A DNA stretch of 64,000 nt from Laceyella sacchari (GTDB lineage Bacteria > Bacillota > Bacilli > Thermoactinomycetales > Thermoactinomycetaceae). The notes beneath the pieces are model-generated. The model was not told where the DNA came from and did not search any database. It worked only from the letters and a program-made list of their open reading frames with translations. Made by a program: the position numbers and the translations under genes. The DNA lies in contig NZ_SMDD01000003.1 in the NCBI RefSeq assembly GCF_004343255.1, forward strand, positions 62,001 through 126,000, written 5' to 3'. This document shows positions 1 through 8,531 of this stretch, piece by piece. The stretch's first letter is position 1. Each line of letters starts with the position of its first letter.

Positions 1-777
1 ATAAAAATTGATGCGCTTTGATGTATCCGCTTGCACCTGCACATCGACTTGTCCCAGCTGAACCGTGTCTTTGTCCCAATACCGCTTGTTTTTCAACAGC
101 CGTACTTGGGTAGGTGTGACTGAGTCGATGATGAACGGCCCGTTATAAACCATCTTGTCGGGAGATTTGGCGTAATCCTCTCCAAATTTTTCTACAATGT
201 CTTTTCGTTGCGGAAAGTAGGTGGATTGCGTGGTCAAGCTCAGAAATTCATGCTCTGGTTGCTTTAAGCGTACTTCCAACGTATGGTCATCAATCGCTTT
301 CACTTTGACTTGATCCGCGGAACCTCTTCCCTTGTTATACTCTTCCGCGCCCATAATCGGATATAGGATATACGCGTATTCCGATTTAATCCGGGGATCG
401 AGCGCCCGTTTCCATGCATATTCGAAATCATGGGCAGTGACTGGCTCTTCATCACTCCACTCCGCGTCATCGCGTAATTTGAAAGTGTAGGTTTTTTTAT
501 CGGGACTCACTTCTACTGATTCTGCCATGCCATTGACGAGCCGGTTGTTTGGCCCTAACCGCATCAATCCTTCATTCACATTATACAAAATGTTCCATGA
601 AACGATGTCTACATACCTGGCACTGTCCAAGTTGGAGATTTGATTGCTCTCCATGATACGCAAAATCTTGTTTTCCGGGACGGCTTCGTTTGATTCCAGC
701 CACGGTATACTACATGCGGTCAATAACGACAGAGACAAAGAAACAACTGACGCGATGAACAAACTCTTTTTCCTCAT
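1..777 (-). CDS. Oligopeptide ABC transporter substrate-binding lipoprotein (OppA-like), C-terminus outside window
   Basis: The reading frame is open from the ATG at 777 to the left edge, so 259 N-terminal residues are visible. Residues 1-22 are a lipoprotein signal peptide (MRKKSLF start, lipobox LLTAC, lipidated Cys22). The mature part shows the family-5 solute-binding start: NLDSARYVDIVSWNILYNV, then LMRLGPNN, a KKTYTFKLRDDAEWSDEEPVTA stretch given here in part, and AYAWK-type DFEYAWKRALDP. This is the classic pattern of OppA, which captures short peptides outside the membrane for an ABC importer. A GGGGGA ribosome site lies just upstream. No permease genes are visible, so it may be an orphan or its partners lie to the left. 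Family assignment is secure; peptide specificity is inferred. Confidence 0.85.
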   Translation of the reverse strand, partial: MRKKSLFIASVVSLSLSLLTACSIPWLESNEAVPENKILRIMESNQISNLDSARYVDIVSWNILYNVNEGLMRLGPNNRLVNGMAESVEVSPDKKTYTFKLRDDAEWSDEEPVTAHDFEYAWKRALDPRIKSEYAYILYPIMGAEEYNKGRGSADQVKVKAIDDHTLEVRLKQPEHEFLSLTTQSTYFPQRKDIVEKFGEDYAKSPDKMVYNGPFIIDSVTPTQVRLLKNKRYWDKDTVQLGQVDVQVQADTSKRINFY

Positions 778-971
778 GATTTCCCCCATTTTTATTAAGA
801 GTATAATTATGCCGACGATTGAATATATTCGATTTTATTCATTTACACTAATAAAGTAAAGAGTTTGTTGCAAAAAATTGATAAATTTACAACCAAACTT
901 TGGTCTTTTGTTAAGAATAAAGGAATTGACAAATTAATTAAACAGCAAAAGAGGCACTAACTTCAACATAC
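778..971. other. Intergenic spacer, AT-rich
   Basis: This is an AT-rich stretch between the OppA-like gene (reading left) and the SteT-like gene (also reading left). It should contain the promoter of the OppA-like gene. I saw no gene and no confident promoter elements. Confidence 0.5.
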
Positions 972-1007
972 AAAAAAAGGGATTGTCCGTTTATTGGACA
1001 ATCCCTT
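972..1007 (-). terminator. Rho-independent terminator of the SteT-like gene
   Basis: A perfect 10-bp inverted repeat (GGGATTGTCC at 979-988, GGACAATCCC at 996-1005) with a 7-nt loop is flanked by AAAAAAA at 972-978, which is a U-tract on the minus strand. It lies immediately downstream of the stop codon at 1025. Confidence 0.85.
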
Positions 1008-1024
1008 CCCTTTATCTGTCTTCC

Positions 1025-2353
1025 TCAAGCAGCCTGCCCGCTCTTCACCGCCCGAAAACGGCGAATAAGCCAATAAATCGGCAATCCAACAAGGGTAATC
1101 CCTACAACGGACAAACTGCCCACCACGTCATTCGTCAGCGCACTGACAATCACAAACAACGCGCCGACGATGGCCACAATCGGCACAAACGGATACAAGG
1201 GCACGCGGTAAGGAAGCTCAGCGTTCCCTTTGCGCTTGCGCAGAATAAATACAGCAACAAAAGCCATCAAATAAAACAGGAACGTCGCAAACACAGCAAT
1301 GTCCGACAATTGGTTCGGATCAGCCAACAGCATCATGGCGATGGCCAAGACTACTTGGGACAAAATGGACATTACGGGTGTTTTCCACGTAGAGTGGACT
1401 TGTTTCAAATAACGGGAACCAGGCAATTGGCCCCGTTCTGCCATAGAAAACGGGATGCGGGGGAATGTGAGAATCTTGCCGTTGAGACAGCCAAAAATAG
1501 AAATAATAATACCGATTTGAATCAACTTCCCACCCACGTCTCCAAACAGCAACGTAGCGGCGGTGCTTGCCGCATTTTCCCCAAGCTTCACGATTTCCCC
1601 TGCTGGCAGAATGTGCAACATCGCAAGGTTGACCAACAGATAAACCAGCGTCACCGCTGATATCCCAAAAATAATCGCCCGCGGCAACATCTTGGCGGGA
1701 TTTTTCATTTCACCGGCCACCGACGCGACCATGATCCACCCGTCATAAGCGAACAAGGTAGCAACAACCGCAGCTCCAAAACTGATCTCCATCGAGGAAG
1801 ACCCGGCAACGCCGAAAATGGTGGCTTCCCCTTTCCACAATCCAAATACAATGATCAAAACGATAGGCAACAATTTAGCAATCGTTGACACCAATTGCAC
1901 CTGACCACCGTATTTGGTACCGATCATGTTCACCAACGCCAAAAAGATCACAAACGCAACACCAATCAAGGTCGACCAGGCATGATCCATACCAAACAGG
2001 TGAACAATAAGGCTACCTAGGTATAGCCCCAAGGCACCAATAACAGCGGGTCCGTAAATGACAGTTTGCATCCATCCACACAAAAACCCCCAACGTTCGC
2101 CGTATGTCTCTTCCAGATAGACATTCAAACCACCGGTCTTGGGGATTTGCGCCCCAATCTCTGCAATGGTCAATCCTCCTGCCAGGGTAATCACTCCCCC
2201 GATCAGCCAAGCCAACAACCCCATCGTGGAATCGCTGGTTTGGCCAAGCACAACGCCCGGCTTCATGAAGACGCCTGATCCGATCACCGTCCCTATCACG
2301 ATCGACAACGCCACCATAAAGCCGATATCTTTCTTCAAATGTTGTTCTGCCAT
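1025..2353 (-). CDS. steT: APC-family amino-acid permease, serine/threonine exchanger SteT-like
   Basis: This is a 442-residue integral membrane protein of the amino acid-polyamine-organocation superfamily (LAT-like). Bacillus SteT exchanges serine and threonine; the resemblance is close in the first helices (IGTVIGSGVFMKPG substrate-binding loop in TM1, TLAGGLTIAEIGAQIPKTGG in TM2, WGFLCGWMQ). About twelve hydrophobic segments are visible. A longer frame starts at 2389, but GGGGGAGGA sits in its coding part, 7 bases before the ATG at 2353 (MAEQHLKKDIG), so the shorter start is preferred. It is monocistronic with its own terminator. The substrate is inferred from family. Confidence 0.85.
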   Translation of the reverse strand: MAEQHLKKDIGFMVALSIVIGTVIGSGVFMKPGVVLGQTSDSTMGLLAWLIGGVITLAGGLTIAEIGAQIPKTGGLNVYLEETYGERWGFLCGWMQTVIYGPAVIGALGLYLGSLIVHLFGMDHAWSTLIGVAFVIFLALVNMIGTKYGGQVQLVSTIAKLLPIVLIIVFGLWKGEATIFGVAGSSSMEISFGAAVVATLFAYDGWIMVASVAGEMKNPAKMLPRAIIFGISAVTLVYLLVNLAMLHILPAGEIVKLGENAASTAATLLFGDVGGKLIQIGIIISIFGCLNGKILTFPRIPFSMAERGQLPGSRYLKQVHSTWKTPVMSILSQVVLAIAMMLLADPNQLSDIAVFATFLFYLMAFVAVFILRKRKGNAELPYRVPLYPFVPIVAIVGALFVIVSALTNDVVGSLSVVGITLVGLPIYWLIRRFRAVKSGQAA

Positions 2354-2394
2354 CCCGTTTCGTCCTCCCCCAAAAGACATTTGTTTCATTCAGT

Positions 2395-2415
2395 AATACA
2401 TCATCATGTATTATA
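2395..2415 (-). promoter_or_regulatory. Candidate promoter and operator of the SteT-like gene
   Basis: A minus-strand TATAAT (2410-2415) lies about 57 bases before the chosen start. It overlaps one arm of an inverted repeat, AATACAT (2395-2401) and ATGTATT (2406-2412), with a 4-nt centre. A palindrome overlapping a -10 box is a typical repressor position, but the -35 region is weak and no regulator is identified. Confidence 0.4.
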
Positions 2416-3004
2416 CCATGTTAACGCTAAAAAGACCCGATTAATTTACCAACTTAAATACAATTATACAAAAAACGGCTAACGAACACCCGAAATATTG
2501 TAAATATTAATGAATAATTATGTAAATGATAAATTTTTATGAAAATTACCTCTTCACTTCATGCTGGAGGGGACAGGAAAAAGATTGGCGCACCTAGCTC
2601 AGACTAGCTTCCGACTTCGCTATCAACCATTTTATATCAATCAACATGAATACTTGAAAAACCTCTCTCTATTGGTTAACAAAAGGGTAATTTCGTTAAT
2701 CAACAATCAATTCTTTCAAGAAAAACGCATGCCGACCGCCATCACAGCCAACAAATGGCTAGCCTCTTGCTACATAAAGAAGATCTATTTTATTGCCAAA
2801 TGGTATAATATAACTAACAGTCCAAGCATCGTCACACACCTCCATACCCACAGCACTGTCCCCAAACCCGCGTTCTCACACGTCCCCGGGCTACGGAATG
2901 ATACCATCACTATACTAGAAAGCCCACCGATCATTTTCCCTTTTGAATCTCGAGTAAGTTACTCATGATGAACGACATTCTTTAATCACACAGGAGGAGA
3001 TTGC
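2416..3004. other. Non-coding stretch before the cysteine dioxygenase gene
   Basis: About 590 bases are AT-rich with no convincing gene. An open frame at 2561-2968 (135 codons, plus) has a low-complexity, non-protein-like composition and no family resemblance. The last part must hold the promoter for the downstream gene; a clear AGGAGGAGA ribosome site is at 2992-3000. Confidence 0.5.
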
Positions 3005-3550
3005 ATGAATATGATCGAATGCATCGCCATGTCCCTGCGCAACCGCCCGAACCTTGATTTTACCGCATTAAAACAGGCGATTGAACAGGCCGGATGCACA
3101 TTGGAGCGCATAAGCGCGCACATTCCCACACCCGCTCCCCCTCTTCCCTACGGCCGAAACGTCATCTACCGTTCCAAATCTGTAGAAGCGATCGTTATCC
3201 ATTTGCCTGGATACACAGAAACGCCGATCCATGATCACGGCGATTCGATCTGTTGCTTGTATGTTGTCTCCGGCTCAGTGGTGAACCGAATCTACGCCAC
3301 CCCGTCGGATACCGCCCCCGAGCGTGAGGAACGAAAACAAGCAGGGGAGTTCCTTTATTGCGATTATGGACAAGTCCACTCCATGTATAATCCAAGCCCC
3401 CAACGCCTTATCACTTTCCACCTCTATACCCCGCCATTGCGAAATGCAACGTTCTACCTACCCCAAGCCTCAAGCACACCTGTAAAGCAAATCAAACTGA
3501 CGAAATACACCCCCCATAAACAAAAAACCCACCCAAAGGGCGGGAAATAG
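3005..3550 (+). CDS. Cysteine dioxygenase type I
   Basis: This is a 181-residue cupin enzyme that oxidises L-cysteine to cysteine sulfinate with ferrous iron in the cytoplasm. The metal-binding facial triad is visible: His76 and His78 in PIHDHGDSICC and His125 in GQVHSMYNPS. The YTPPL segment with Tyr141 matches the conserved active-site tyrosine region. The residue corresponding to the mammalian crosslinking Cys appears to be absent, as is usual for bacterial enzymes. AGGAGGAGATTGC precedes the ATG. The last 20 or so residues (PHKQKTHPKGGK) extend beyond the catalytic fold and are encoded by DNA that also forms the terminator of the convergent neighbour. Stop codons of the two genes are 1 base apart. 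Confidence 0.88.
   Translation: MNMIECIAMSLRNRPNLDFTALKQAIEQAGCTLERISAHIPTPAPPLPYGRNVIYRSKSVEAIVIHLPGYTETPIHDHGDSICCLYVVSGSVVNRIYATPSDTAPEREERKQAGEFLYCDYGQVHSMYNPSPQRLITFHLYTPPLRNATFYLPQASSTPVKQIKLTKYTPHKQKTHPKGGK
3522..3544 (-). terminator. Terminator of the crystallin-like gene, inside the end of the dioxygenase gene
   Basis: On the minus strand CCCGCCC and GGGTGGG (3538-3544 with 3528-3534) pair with one G-U wobble around a 3-nt loop, followed by six Ts (3522-3527). It lies 8 bases past the stop of the minus gene and inside the C-terminal codons of the opposing gene. Confidence 0.7.
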
Positions 3551-3551
3551 C

Positions 3552-4073
3552 TTAACGGTATACTTGAATATAAGAAATTTCGTCATTCCAGCCATCGCCA
3601 ACGTATCTAATATCCAGTCCAGGTCCAAACGTTTTGCAAGGTTCGCCTCCATTTTTGTGAAAACAAACCCGGGTTCCTGAACTTTTTCTAGCTGTTTTGA
3701 GTGATGAAACTTCATCATTGTAAGAGCTGTTGTTGAAGTTTGTATAATATCCTACGGGTGTCGTGTATTTCCAACCACGGAAGCCGGAATGTTGGAATGA
3801 TTCGGTCGCATAGTCAGAAGCTTGTGCTCTGATCCCCTCTTGCTGAACGGCCCATTTTTGTTTGAACTTCTTTTCGGCAATTTCATATGCCGCTCTGGTT
3901 TTGTAATTGTACGTCTTTCCATCGGTATCCACAATCTGATATTGGACATGGCTCAAATCATATTCCAGCGGAACCACCGTTCTGGCTTCAGCAGGACTAA
4001 CTGACACGGTCCCCAAGGTAACAGCCAACACAAACACGATCGCCAGAATCATGGATTTCCATTTCTTTTTCAT
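3552..4073 (-). CDS. Secreted beta/gamma-crystallin-like protein
   Basis: About 173 residues. Residues 1-31 form a Sec signal peptide (MKKKWKSMILAIVFVLAVTLG, cleavage near AEA-RTV). The C-terminal half shows two Greek-key-like units ending in NDEVSSLKTA and NDEISYIQVY, each matching the (N/D)(N/D)XX(S/T)(S/T) calcium-binding signature of beta/gamma-crystallins; similar folds occur in secreted metallopeptidase inhibitors. Two cysteines (VCF, PCK) may form a disulfide. The frame is open up to 4100, but AAGGGGAG sits inside that extension, so the ATG at 4073 is preferred. The function is not established; an extracellular structural or inhibitor role is inference. Confidence 0.7.
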   Translation of the reverse strand: MKKKWKSMILAIVFVLAVTLGTVSVSPAEARTVVPLEYDLSHVQYQIVDTDGKTYNYKTRAAYEIAEKKFKQKWAVQQEGIRAQASDYATESFQHSGFRGWKYTTPVGYYTNFNNSSYNDEVSSLKTARKSSGTRVCFHKNGGEPCKTFGPGLDIRYVGDGWNDEISYIQVYR

Positions 4074-4211
4074 CACATTCACACTCCCCTTACAATTCAT
4101 TGCTAAATGTTCGTTTCTCCATTCCCCCCCTTTCCCGCATAATAATATTTATCATTTGCGAAATTGTGTTATGACGCCTTTTTTCAAACCTCGACAAAAA
4201 AATCCCCAATT

Positions 4212-4254
4212 AAAAAACGGCCCATGCCACCCGTTGGGTTAGGATGGCATGGGC
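4212..4254 (-). terminator. Terminator of the LPMO gene
   Basis: A 10-bp perfect inverted repeat (GCCCATGCCA at 4220-4229, TGGCATGGGC at 4245-4254) is followed on the minus strand by a run of six Ts (4212-4217). It lies 45 bases past the LPMO stop. Confidence 0.75.
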
Positions 4255-4298
4255 TAAAACCCTGTGAGTTTGGATCAGTAATCCCCGTGGAACATTTT

Positions 4299-4958
4299 TT
4301 ACTGAGACAGGGCATTGACTATTCGCGATCTCTCCAACAACCATGAAGCATGGGTAACCTTGCTGTTAACCAGGTTTACATCGACAGCCTGATAAAACGC
4401 ATTGCCGGTGTCGGCAATTTCCCAAACACCCAAAATCACATGGTACCCGGTGCGATCGGTCGGTACGTTGCATTGGTGGGTTACGGTGTTTGGCGGTCGT
4501 TTTCCCCCGTCATAGACATAACAAAACAATTCCAGATCGGACCGAGCAATCGGCTTGTCCGGATTCCATCCCTTCTTGGTGATGTAATACTTCCACTCTC
4601 TGGTGCTATGCGGCGCGGTCAGATACCAAGTAAACGAATTGCTGCCCCCTCGCAGAGTAACTTTGGCCCAACGAGTTGACGTTTGCGCGTACAACTCCGG
4701 ATAACGGCCGCCCCCTGTAATCTGTCCGTCAGGCGGACCCGATTGCGGAAATGACCCTATCCCCTCCACGCTTTGCGGTTCCCACTGAATTTGACCGCAA
4801 TCCGTGTTTTGCTTTTGTTGGCACAGATACGTACGGCTGGCGGGAGACTGGATATAACCATGGGCAAAAGCACCTTCGGCAAACGCCGCCACGCTCAACC
4901 CACATCCCAAAACCAACAGAGCCATCCGCAACGCAATTTTTTTCCAAGCACGCATCAT
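4299..4958 (-). CDS. Secreted lytic polysaccharide monooxygenase, AA10 family
   Basis: This is a 219-residue copper enzyme that cleaves crystalline chitin or cellulose oxidatively outside the cell. The signal peptide (residues 1-32) ends in AFA, and His33 (HGYIQSPASR) becomes the N-terminal copper ligand. The second histidine-brace residue is His117 in LTAPHSTREWKYYIT, and the axial Phe188 is in TGNAFYQAVDVN. Cys pairs (TYLCQQ/TDCGQ and FCYVY/HQCNVP) fit the two family disulfides. It is a single-domain enzyme without a carbohydrate-binding module. The start is set by GGAGGTTGAG before ATG-ATG. The substrate (chitin versus cellulose) cannot be decided by eye. Confidence 0.93.
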   Translation of the reverse strand: MMRAWKKIALRMALLVLGCGLSVAAFAEGAFAHGYIQSPASRTYLCQQKQNTDCGQIQWEPQSVEGIGSFPQSGPPDGQITGGGRYPELYAQTSTRWAKVTLRGGSNSFTWYLTAPHSTREWKYYITKKGWNPDKPIARSDLELFCYVYDGGKRPPNTVTHQCNVPTDRTGYHVILGVWEIADTGNAFYQAVDVNLVNSKVTHASWLLERSRIVNALSQ

Positions 4959-5064
4959 CTCAACCTCCTCATCCGATATTAATAGAATATTCTATATATT
5001 TATAATGTATCTTATATTGGTAGAATTGTCTATACCAATTCTGTGGTATCAATTGCTCGTAAGA

Positions 5065-5114
5065 GAAAAGGCGTCAACCGATGTCACACACATAGCCAGT
5101 GGCAGGTCGACGCC
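5065..5114 (-). terminator. Possible terminator of the 5217-6344 gene pair
   Basis: Inverted repeats AGGCGTC (5069-5075) and GACGCCT (5108-5114), extended by ACC/GGT, flank a 26-nt loop and are followed on the minus strand by CTTTTCTCTT. The loop is long and the U-tract interrupted, so this is tentative. Confidence 0.4.
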
Positions 5115-5216
5115 TTCGCTGTGAGCTCATTTTTTCGGAGCACTCAGGCATCCGCGCTGTGCCTCAACTTCAAAGCAAGAACGGATTTAGACAACTATCC
5201 AGTACGGCATTCTCTC

Positions 5217-5777
5217 TCAGCATTCCCCTTGCCGCCGTTCCAACCAATTTTCATCATCGTCTATTGAATATGTCTCCACCAACGCATCCCATTTCGCCAT
5301 TGCTTCTTTCCAGGACGCCTCGTCCATCTGCCGGTCAATGGCTTGCATTACCTCCGCCAACGCTTGAAATGGAAACTCATCAGTGCACACATGCCGCATC
5401 GAATACACATCAAAAGGCGAATCGCATGCGTGATACCATCCATGAACCGGATCTTGCGTCCATTCAAAATGCGGTTTGAACCAAACCATCCGATCGAATT
5501 GTTCGATTTCCTCCTCAGAAAACAGCCCCAATGAACGCCATGCTGCCTTCACTTTTCGGGCGATCGCCTTGGCATCCTCATGTCGTGTCACCACCGCGAA
5601 TCGAAGCATCAGCAAAAACGGAACAACAAACTGCTCGGGATGACGCAGGGTGAGAAAGAGGTACAGCTTTTCAAACTCTTCCCATCTGAGCACATGCGGA
5701 TGCCATCTAGACAAGTCATCCCATCCCAATTCAAAAGAAGTGGCTAATGAAGGGTGAAACAGTTGGAGTGTGGACAT
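5217..5777 (-). CDS. Hypothetical protein, acidic, 186 residues
   Basis: I do not recognise a family. The protein is soluble, rich in Trp, Glu and Asp, and mostly helical in appearance (HPHVLRWEEFEKLYLFLTLRHPEQFVVPF; then DAKAIARKVKAAWRSLGLFSEEEIEQFDRM). There is no signal peptide or membrane segment. It starts 18 bases after the stop of the upstream gene, with GGAGA about 11 bases before its ATG, so the two form an operon. Small acidic tandem proteins of this type are often immunity or accessory proteins, but nothing here proves it. Confidence 0.65.
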   Translation of the reverse strand: MSTLQLFHPSLATSFELGWDDLSRWHPHVLRWEEFEKLYLFLTLRHPEQFVVPFLLMLRFAVVTRHEDAKAIARKVKAAWRSLGLFSEEEIEQFDRMVWFKPHFEWTQDPVHGWYHACDSPFDVYSMRHVCTDEFPFQALAEVMQAIDRQMDEASWKEAMAKWDALVETYSIDDDENWLERRQGEC

Positions 5778-5795
5778 GTCAATGCAGTCTCCGAT

Positions 5796-6344
5796 CTATA
5801 CCATCAATCCCGCATCGTCAGTGACAGGAAAGCGAATGGGATCGACCAACTCAGGATAAATGCTATCGTCATCATCATCTGACTCATATGTTTCAAAATG
5901 AACATACTCCCACCAGAACCTGCGGTCTTTAAACACGGTGTTCCACAGATCAAACTCATCGACGATATCGATATTTAGTCCGTACCGGCGCACCATCGTA
6001 TTCATCTTGCTATGCTTGATCAACGTGTTTTCGATCTTTTTATTCTCTTCCCGACCTAGCAGTTCTCTAACCGCTTCTCCCACTTCTTCTTTGCATCGGA
6101 CGATGATCGTGTGAGTATATGTCATGAATTCAACCAAAACCAAACATCGGGCGTCAGTTTGACTTCGCTTGAGATAGATGGAAGTTTTCTCTCTGCCTTT
6201 AGCCTCGATATAGGCTTGTTTGTCAAAAGGAATATCTATCAATGGCACTAAACGCTCCAGTATCTCTTCACCTTTATCGTTGAATAAGCTAACTTGAAAT
6301 TGCACAATCCCAGCGTATTTTTCTAACAGTTGTTGCTCTGTCAT
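5796..6344 (-). CDS. Hypothetical protein with acidic tail, 182 residues
   Basis: Not recognised. It is soluble, with an alternating beta-like N-terminal half (GIVQFQVSLFNDKGEEILERLVPLIDIP; CLVLVEFMTYTHTIIVRC) and a helical middle. Near the C-terminus is an aspartate run (SDDDDDSIYPELVDP). GGAGAACACC precedes the ATG at 6344. It is the first gene of a two-gene operon with the 186-residue protein. The next gene on the other side is divergent. Confidence 0.65.
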   Translation of the reverse strand: MTEQQLLEKYAGIVQFQVSLFNDKGEEILERLVPLIDIPFDKQAYIEAKGREKTSIYLKRSQTDARCLVLVEFMTYTHTIIVRCKEEVGEAVRELLGREENKKIENTLIKHSKMNTMVRRYGLNIDIVDEFDLWNTVFKDRRFWWEYVHFETYESDDDDDSIYPELVDPIRFPVTDDAGLMV

Positions 6345-6686
6345 GGTGTTCTCCTTTGTTTGAGTAAGTCTGCTATATTTTTATCGTCTCACGTTACCTC
6401 ACAAGGATCAATCCCCAGACCATGTTATGGCGATTTTGTTATCATTTCATTTACCTTTTATGCTTTTTCAATTGTCTTTCTTTTGTGTGATTAAGCCAAC
6501 ATGCATGTTTATCCTTCCTAATACAGCGCATTTTCCTCAAGCCCCCCTTCGCATAGCCATTTTCTCACCCACCCGCCTTTGTAACCTGTAGCCGATTTGT
6601 CTAATTTTATCATAGACTTAAGACATAGGTTTGCCAAACAATTATAATGAACGGTGGAGAATGATATGCAAAGTGAGGGTGAATGA
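6345..6686. promoter_or_regulatory. Divergent promoter region
   Basis: This 342-base AT-rich stretch separates the leftward hypothetical operon from the rightward two-component system. A TATAAT at 6643-6648 (plus) is a plausible -10 box for the response regulator gene, with no good -35 match. Nothing else is recognised. Confidence 0.4.
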
Positions 6687-7406
6687 ATGCGCACAGAAAA
6701 AATTCTTTTAATAGATGATGAAGTTGGCATTCTTAATATGTTGGAAAAAATCTTGCTGAAAGAAGGGTTTCACTCCATCGTGAAAGCTACGTCTAGCAAA
6801 GAAGCCTTACAAGCTGTGGAGACGACTCCCTTTGACATCATTGTGCTGGATGTGATGCTACCTGATTCCGATGGCTTTGAATTGTGCCGCAAATTACGCA
6901 ATGTGACCGAAGCACCGATTCTGTTTCTGTCGGCGCGCTCCAGCGATTTTGATAAGTTGACCGGCTTGGGGATCGGCGGCGACGACTACATCACCAAACC
7001 CTTTAATCCCTTGGAAGTGGTCGCCCGCATCAACGCCCATCTGCGTCGAAGCAGCATCCTCAAAAAATCGATGCAAGCCAAACCGACCAAATGGGATTTC
7101 GGTTCTTTTTCAGTAAATAAAGAGACGGGCCAATTGTTTGTTAATGGCAAAGAAGTCCGTTGCACAGCAAAAGAATATGACCTGATGATCTTTCTGTGCG
7201 AACATCCCAATCAGATTTTCACAACCAGCCAGTTGTATGAGCAAGTATGGGACTCCGTGTTGATGGGAGACGAAAAAACGGTGGCCGTCCACGTTTCCAA
7301 ACTGCGTAAAAAAATCGAACCCGACCCCAAAAATCCCCAATTCATCGTGAACTTACGGGGTATCGGATATAAATTCGTTCCCCCTAAGGAAGGTGAACGT
7401 CCATGA
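6687..7406 (+). CDS. OmpR/PhoB-family response regulator
   Basis: 239 residues. The receiver domain (about 4-118) has acidic pocket residues Asp10 and Asp11, phospho-acceptor Asp55 (IIVLDVMLPD) and Lys104 (YITKPFNP). The C-terminal winged-helix domain (about 135-232) is of the Trans_reg_C type (TAKEYDLMIFLCEHPNQIFTTSQLYEQVW; VHVSKLRKKIE; IVNLRGIGYKF). It overlaps the kinase gene by 4 bases (ATGA). Three 11-bp repeats in front of the downstream ABC transporter gene are a natural target for such a dimeric regulator. Its specific ligand or signal is unknown. Confidence 0.93.
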   Translation: MRTEKILLIDDEVGILNMLEKILLKEGFHSIVKATSSKEALQAVETTPFDIIVLDVMLPDSDGFELCRKLRNVTEAPILFLSARSSDFDKLTGLGIGGDDYITKPFNPLEVVARINAHLRRSSILKKSMQAKPTKWDFGSFSVNKETGQLFVNGKEVRCTAKEYDLMIFLCEHPNQIFTTSQLYEQVWDSVLMGDEKTVAVHVSKLRKKIEPDPKNPQFIVNLRGIGYKFVPPKEGERP

Positions 7407-8482
7407 AAATGAGCTTTCGCATCGCACTGCACTTCGTCTTAAGTTTGCTCTTAATGTTGTTCCTGTTGGGATTGTCCATGATGTTCATCGAAGAAATCGT
7501 CCCGGAATCCAATAAGAACTTCAATCAAGCGCCGCTGTTCGGCATCATCGTGTTTGTGGTGTTTGCGATCAGTTACGGTTGGTACCTGGGACGGCCTCTC
7601 CGCCACCTGATCAGTTGGATCCGTCAATTGGCTGAAGGAGACTACTCAGTTCCTGACAAAATTCAGCGCAGTTATCAACCCCATAACCATCAAATGAAAA
7701 AGCCTTACCAACTCTATCAGGATGTGTTGCTCAATGTGTGGACGCTGACAAACACCTTGCAAGAAAATGAATTAAAAAAACAACAATTAGATGAGTTAAA
7801 AAAAGAATGGATCGCTGGCATCTCCCATGATTTAAAAACGCCACTCACCTACATCAACGGTTATACAACCATGTTACTGTCACCACATTACCAATGGACG
7901 GAAGAGGAAAAAGAGCAGTTTTTGAAAGAAATCCACGCCAAATCAATCCATTTGCAAGAATTGATCCAAGATCTCAATCTGTCCTTGCAACTGGATGAAA
8001 ACAAAATTCCTCTGAATTTGAAAAAGGTGGACATCATCGAGTTTGTGCGTCGGGTAGTCGCCGATGCGGCCAACGACCCCAGAGCCAAAGATGACCAGAT
8101 TGAATTTTATACCTATCACGAACGCGCAGAAACGGAAATCGACGAAAAGCTTTTTAAACGAGCCCTGCAAAATTTGATGATGAACGCCATCATCCACAAT
8201 CCGCCGGGAACAACCATTCAAGTGTCGATCCGTGTAAGCAGCCAAGTGCAGATCGTGATCCAAGATAATGGCAAAGGCATGGACAAAGAAACAGTGGATA
8301 ACCTCTTCGTCAAATATTACCGAGGCACTCCCACCGACGCGCCGGCAGAAGGGACCGGTTTAGGCATGTCCATCGTCAAACAGCTGATTTCTGTACACAA
8401 AGGAACGATTGACGTCCACAGTCAATTAAATAAAGGAACCACCGTAACCATTTCCCTACCTCGCCATTTGGCCAGCGCTTAA
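7403..8482 (+). CDS. Sensor histidine kinase with minimal extracellular part (BceS-like architecture)
   Basis: 359 residues. Two N-terminal membrane helices (about 7-29 and 44-61) are joined by only some 15 outside residues, the layout of intramembrane-sensing kinases that detect cell-envelope antibiotics together with an ABC transporter. The cytoplasmic part has a dimerization helix with phospho-acceptor His142 (AGISHDLKTPLTYINGY), an N box (LQNLMMNAIIHN), and G boxes (DNGKGM; GTGLGMSIVKQL). It directly follows the response regulator and precedes an ABC transporter, which supports a detoxification or sensing role. The role is inferred from architecture and context. Confidence 0.9.
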   Translation: MKMSFRIALHFVLSLLLMLFLLGLSMMFIEEIVPESNKNFNQAPLFGIIVFVVFAISYGWYLGRPLRHLISWIRQLAEGDYSVPDKIQRSYQPHNHQMKKPYQLYQDVLLNVWTLTNTLQENELKKQQLDELKKEWIAGISHDLKTPLTYINGYTTMLLSPHYQWTEEEKEQFLKEIHAKSIHLQELIQDLNLSLQLDENKIPLNLKKVDIIEFVRRVVADAANDPRAKDDQIEFYTYHERAETEIDEKLFKRALQNLMMNAIIHNPPGTTIQVSIRVSSQVQIVIQDNGKGMDKETVDNLFVKYYRGTPTDAPAEGTGLGMSIVKQLISVHKGTIDVHSQLNKGTTVTISLPRHLASA

Positions 8483-8493
8483 CTCACTCAGCC

Positions 8494-8520
8494 AAGCAGG
8501 GTTTTACCTGCTTGTTTTTA
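8494..8520 (+). terminator. Terminator after the two-component system
   Basis: A 7-bp stem (AAGCAGG at 8494-8500 with CCTGCTT at 8507-8513) is followed by GTTTTTATTTT. It separates the regulator/kinase transcript from the ABC transporter, which has its own promoter. Confidence 0.75.
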
Positions 8521-8531
8521 TTTTGTCAACC

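Noticed and set aside
2561-2968. 135-codon plus-strand open frame
   Set aside because: Low-information composition, no ribosome site, no family resemblance, and AT-rich non-coding context.
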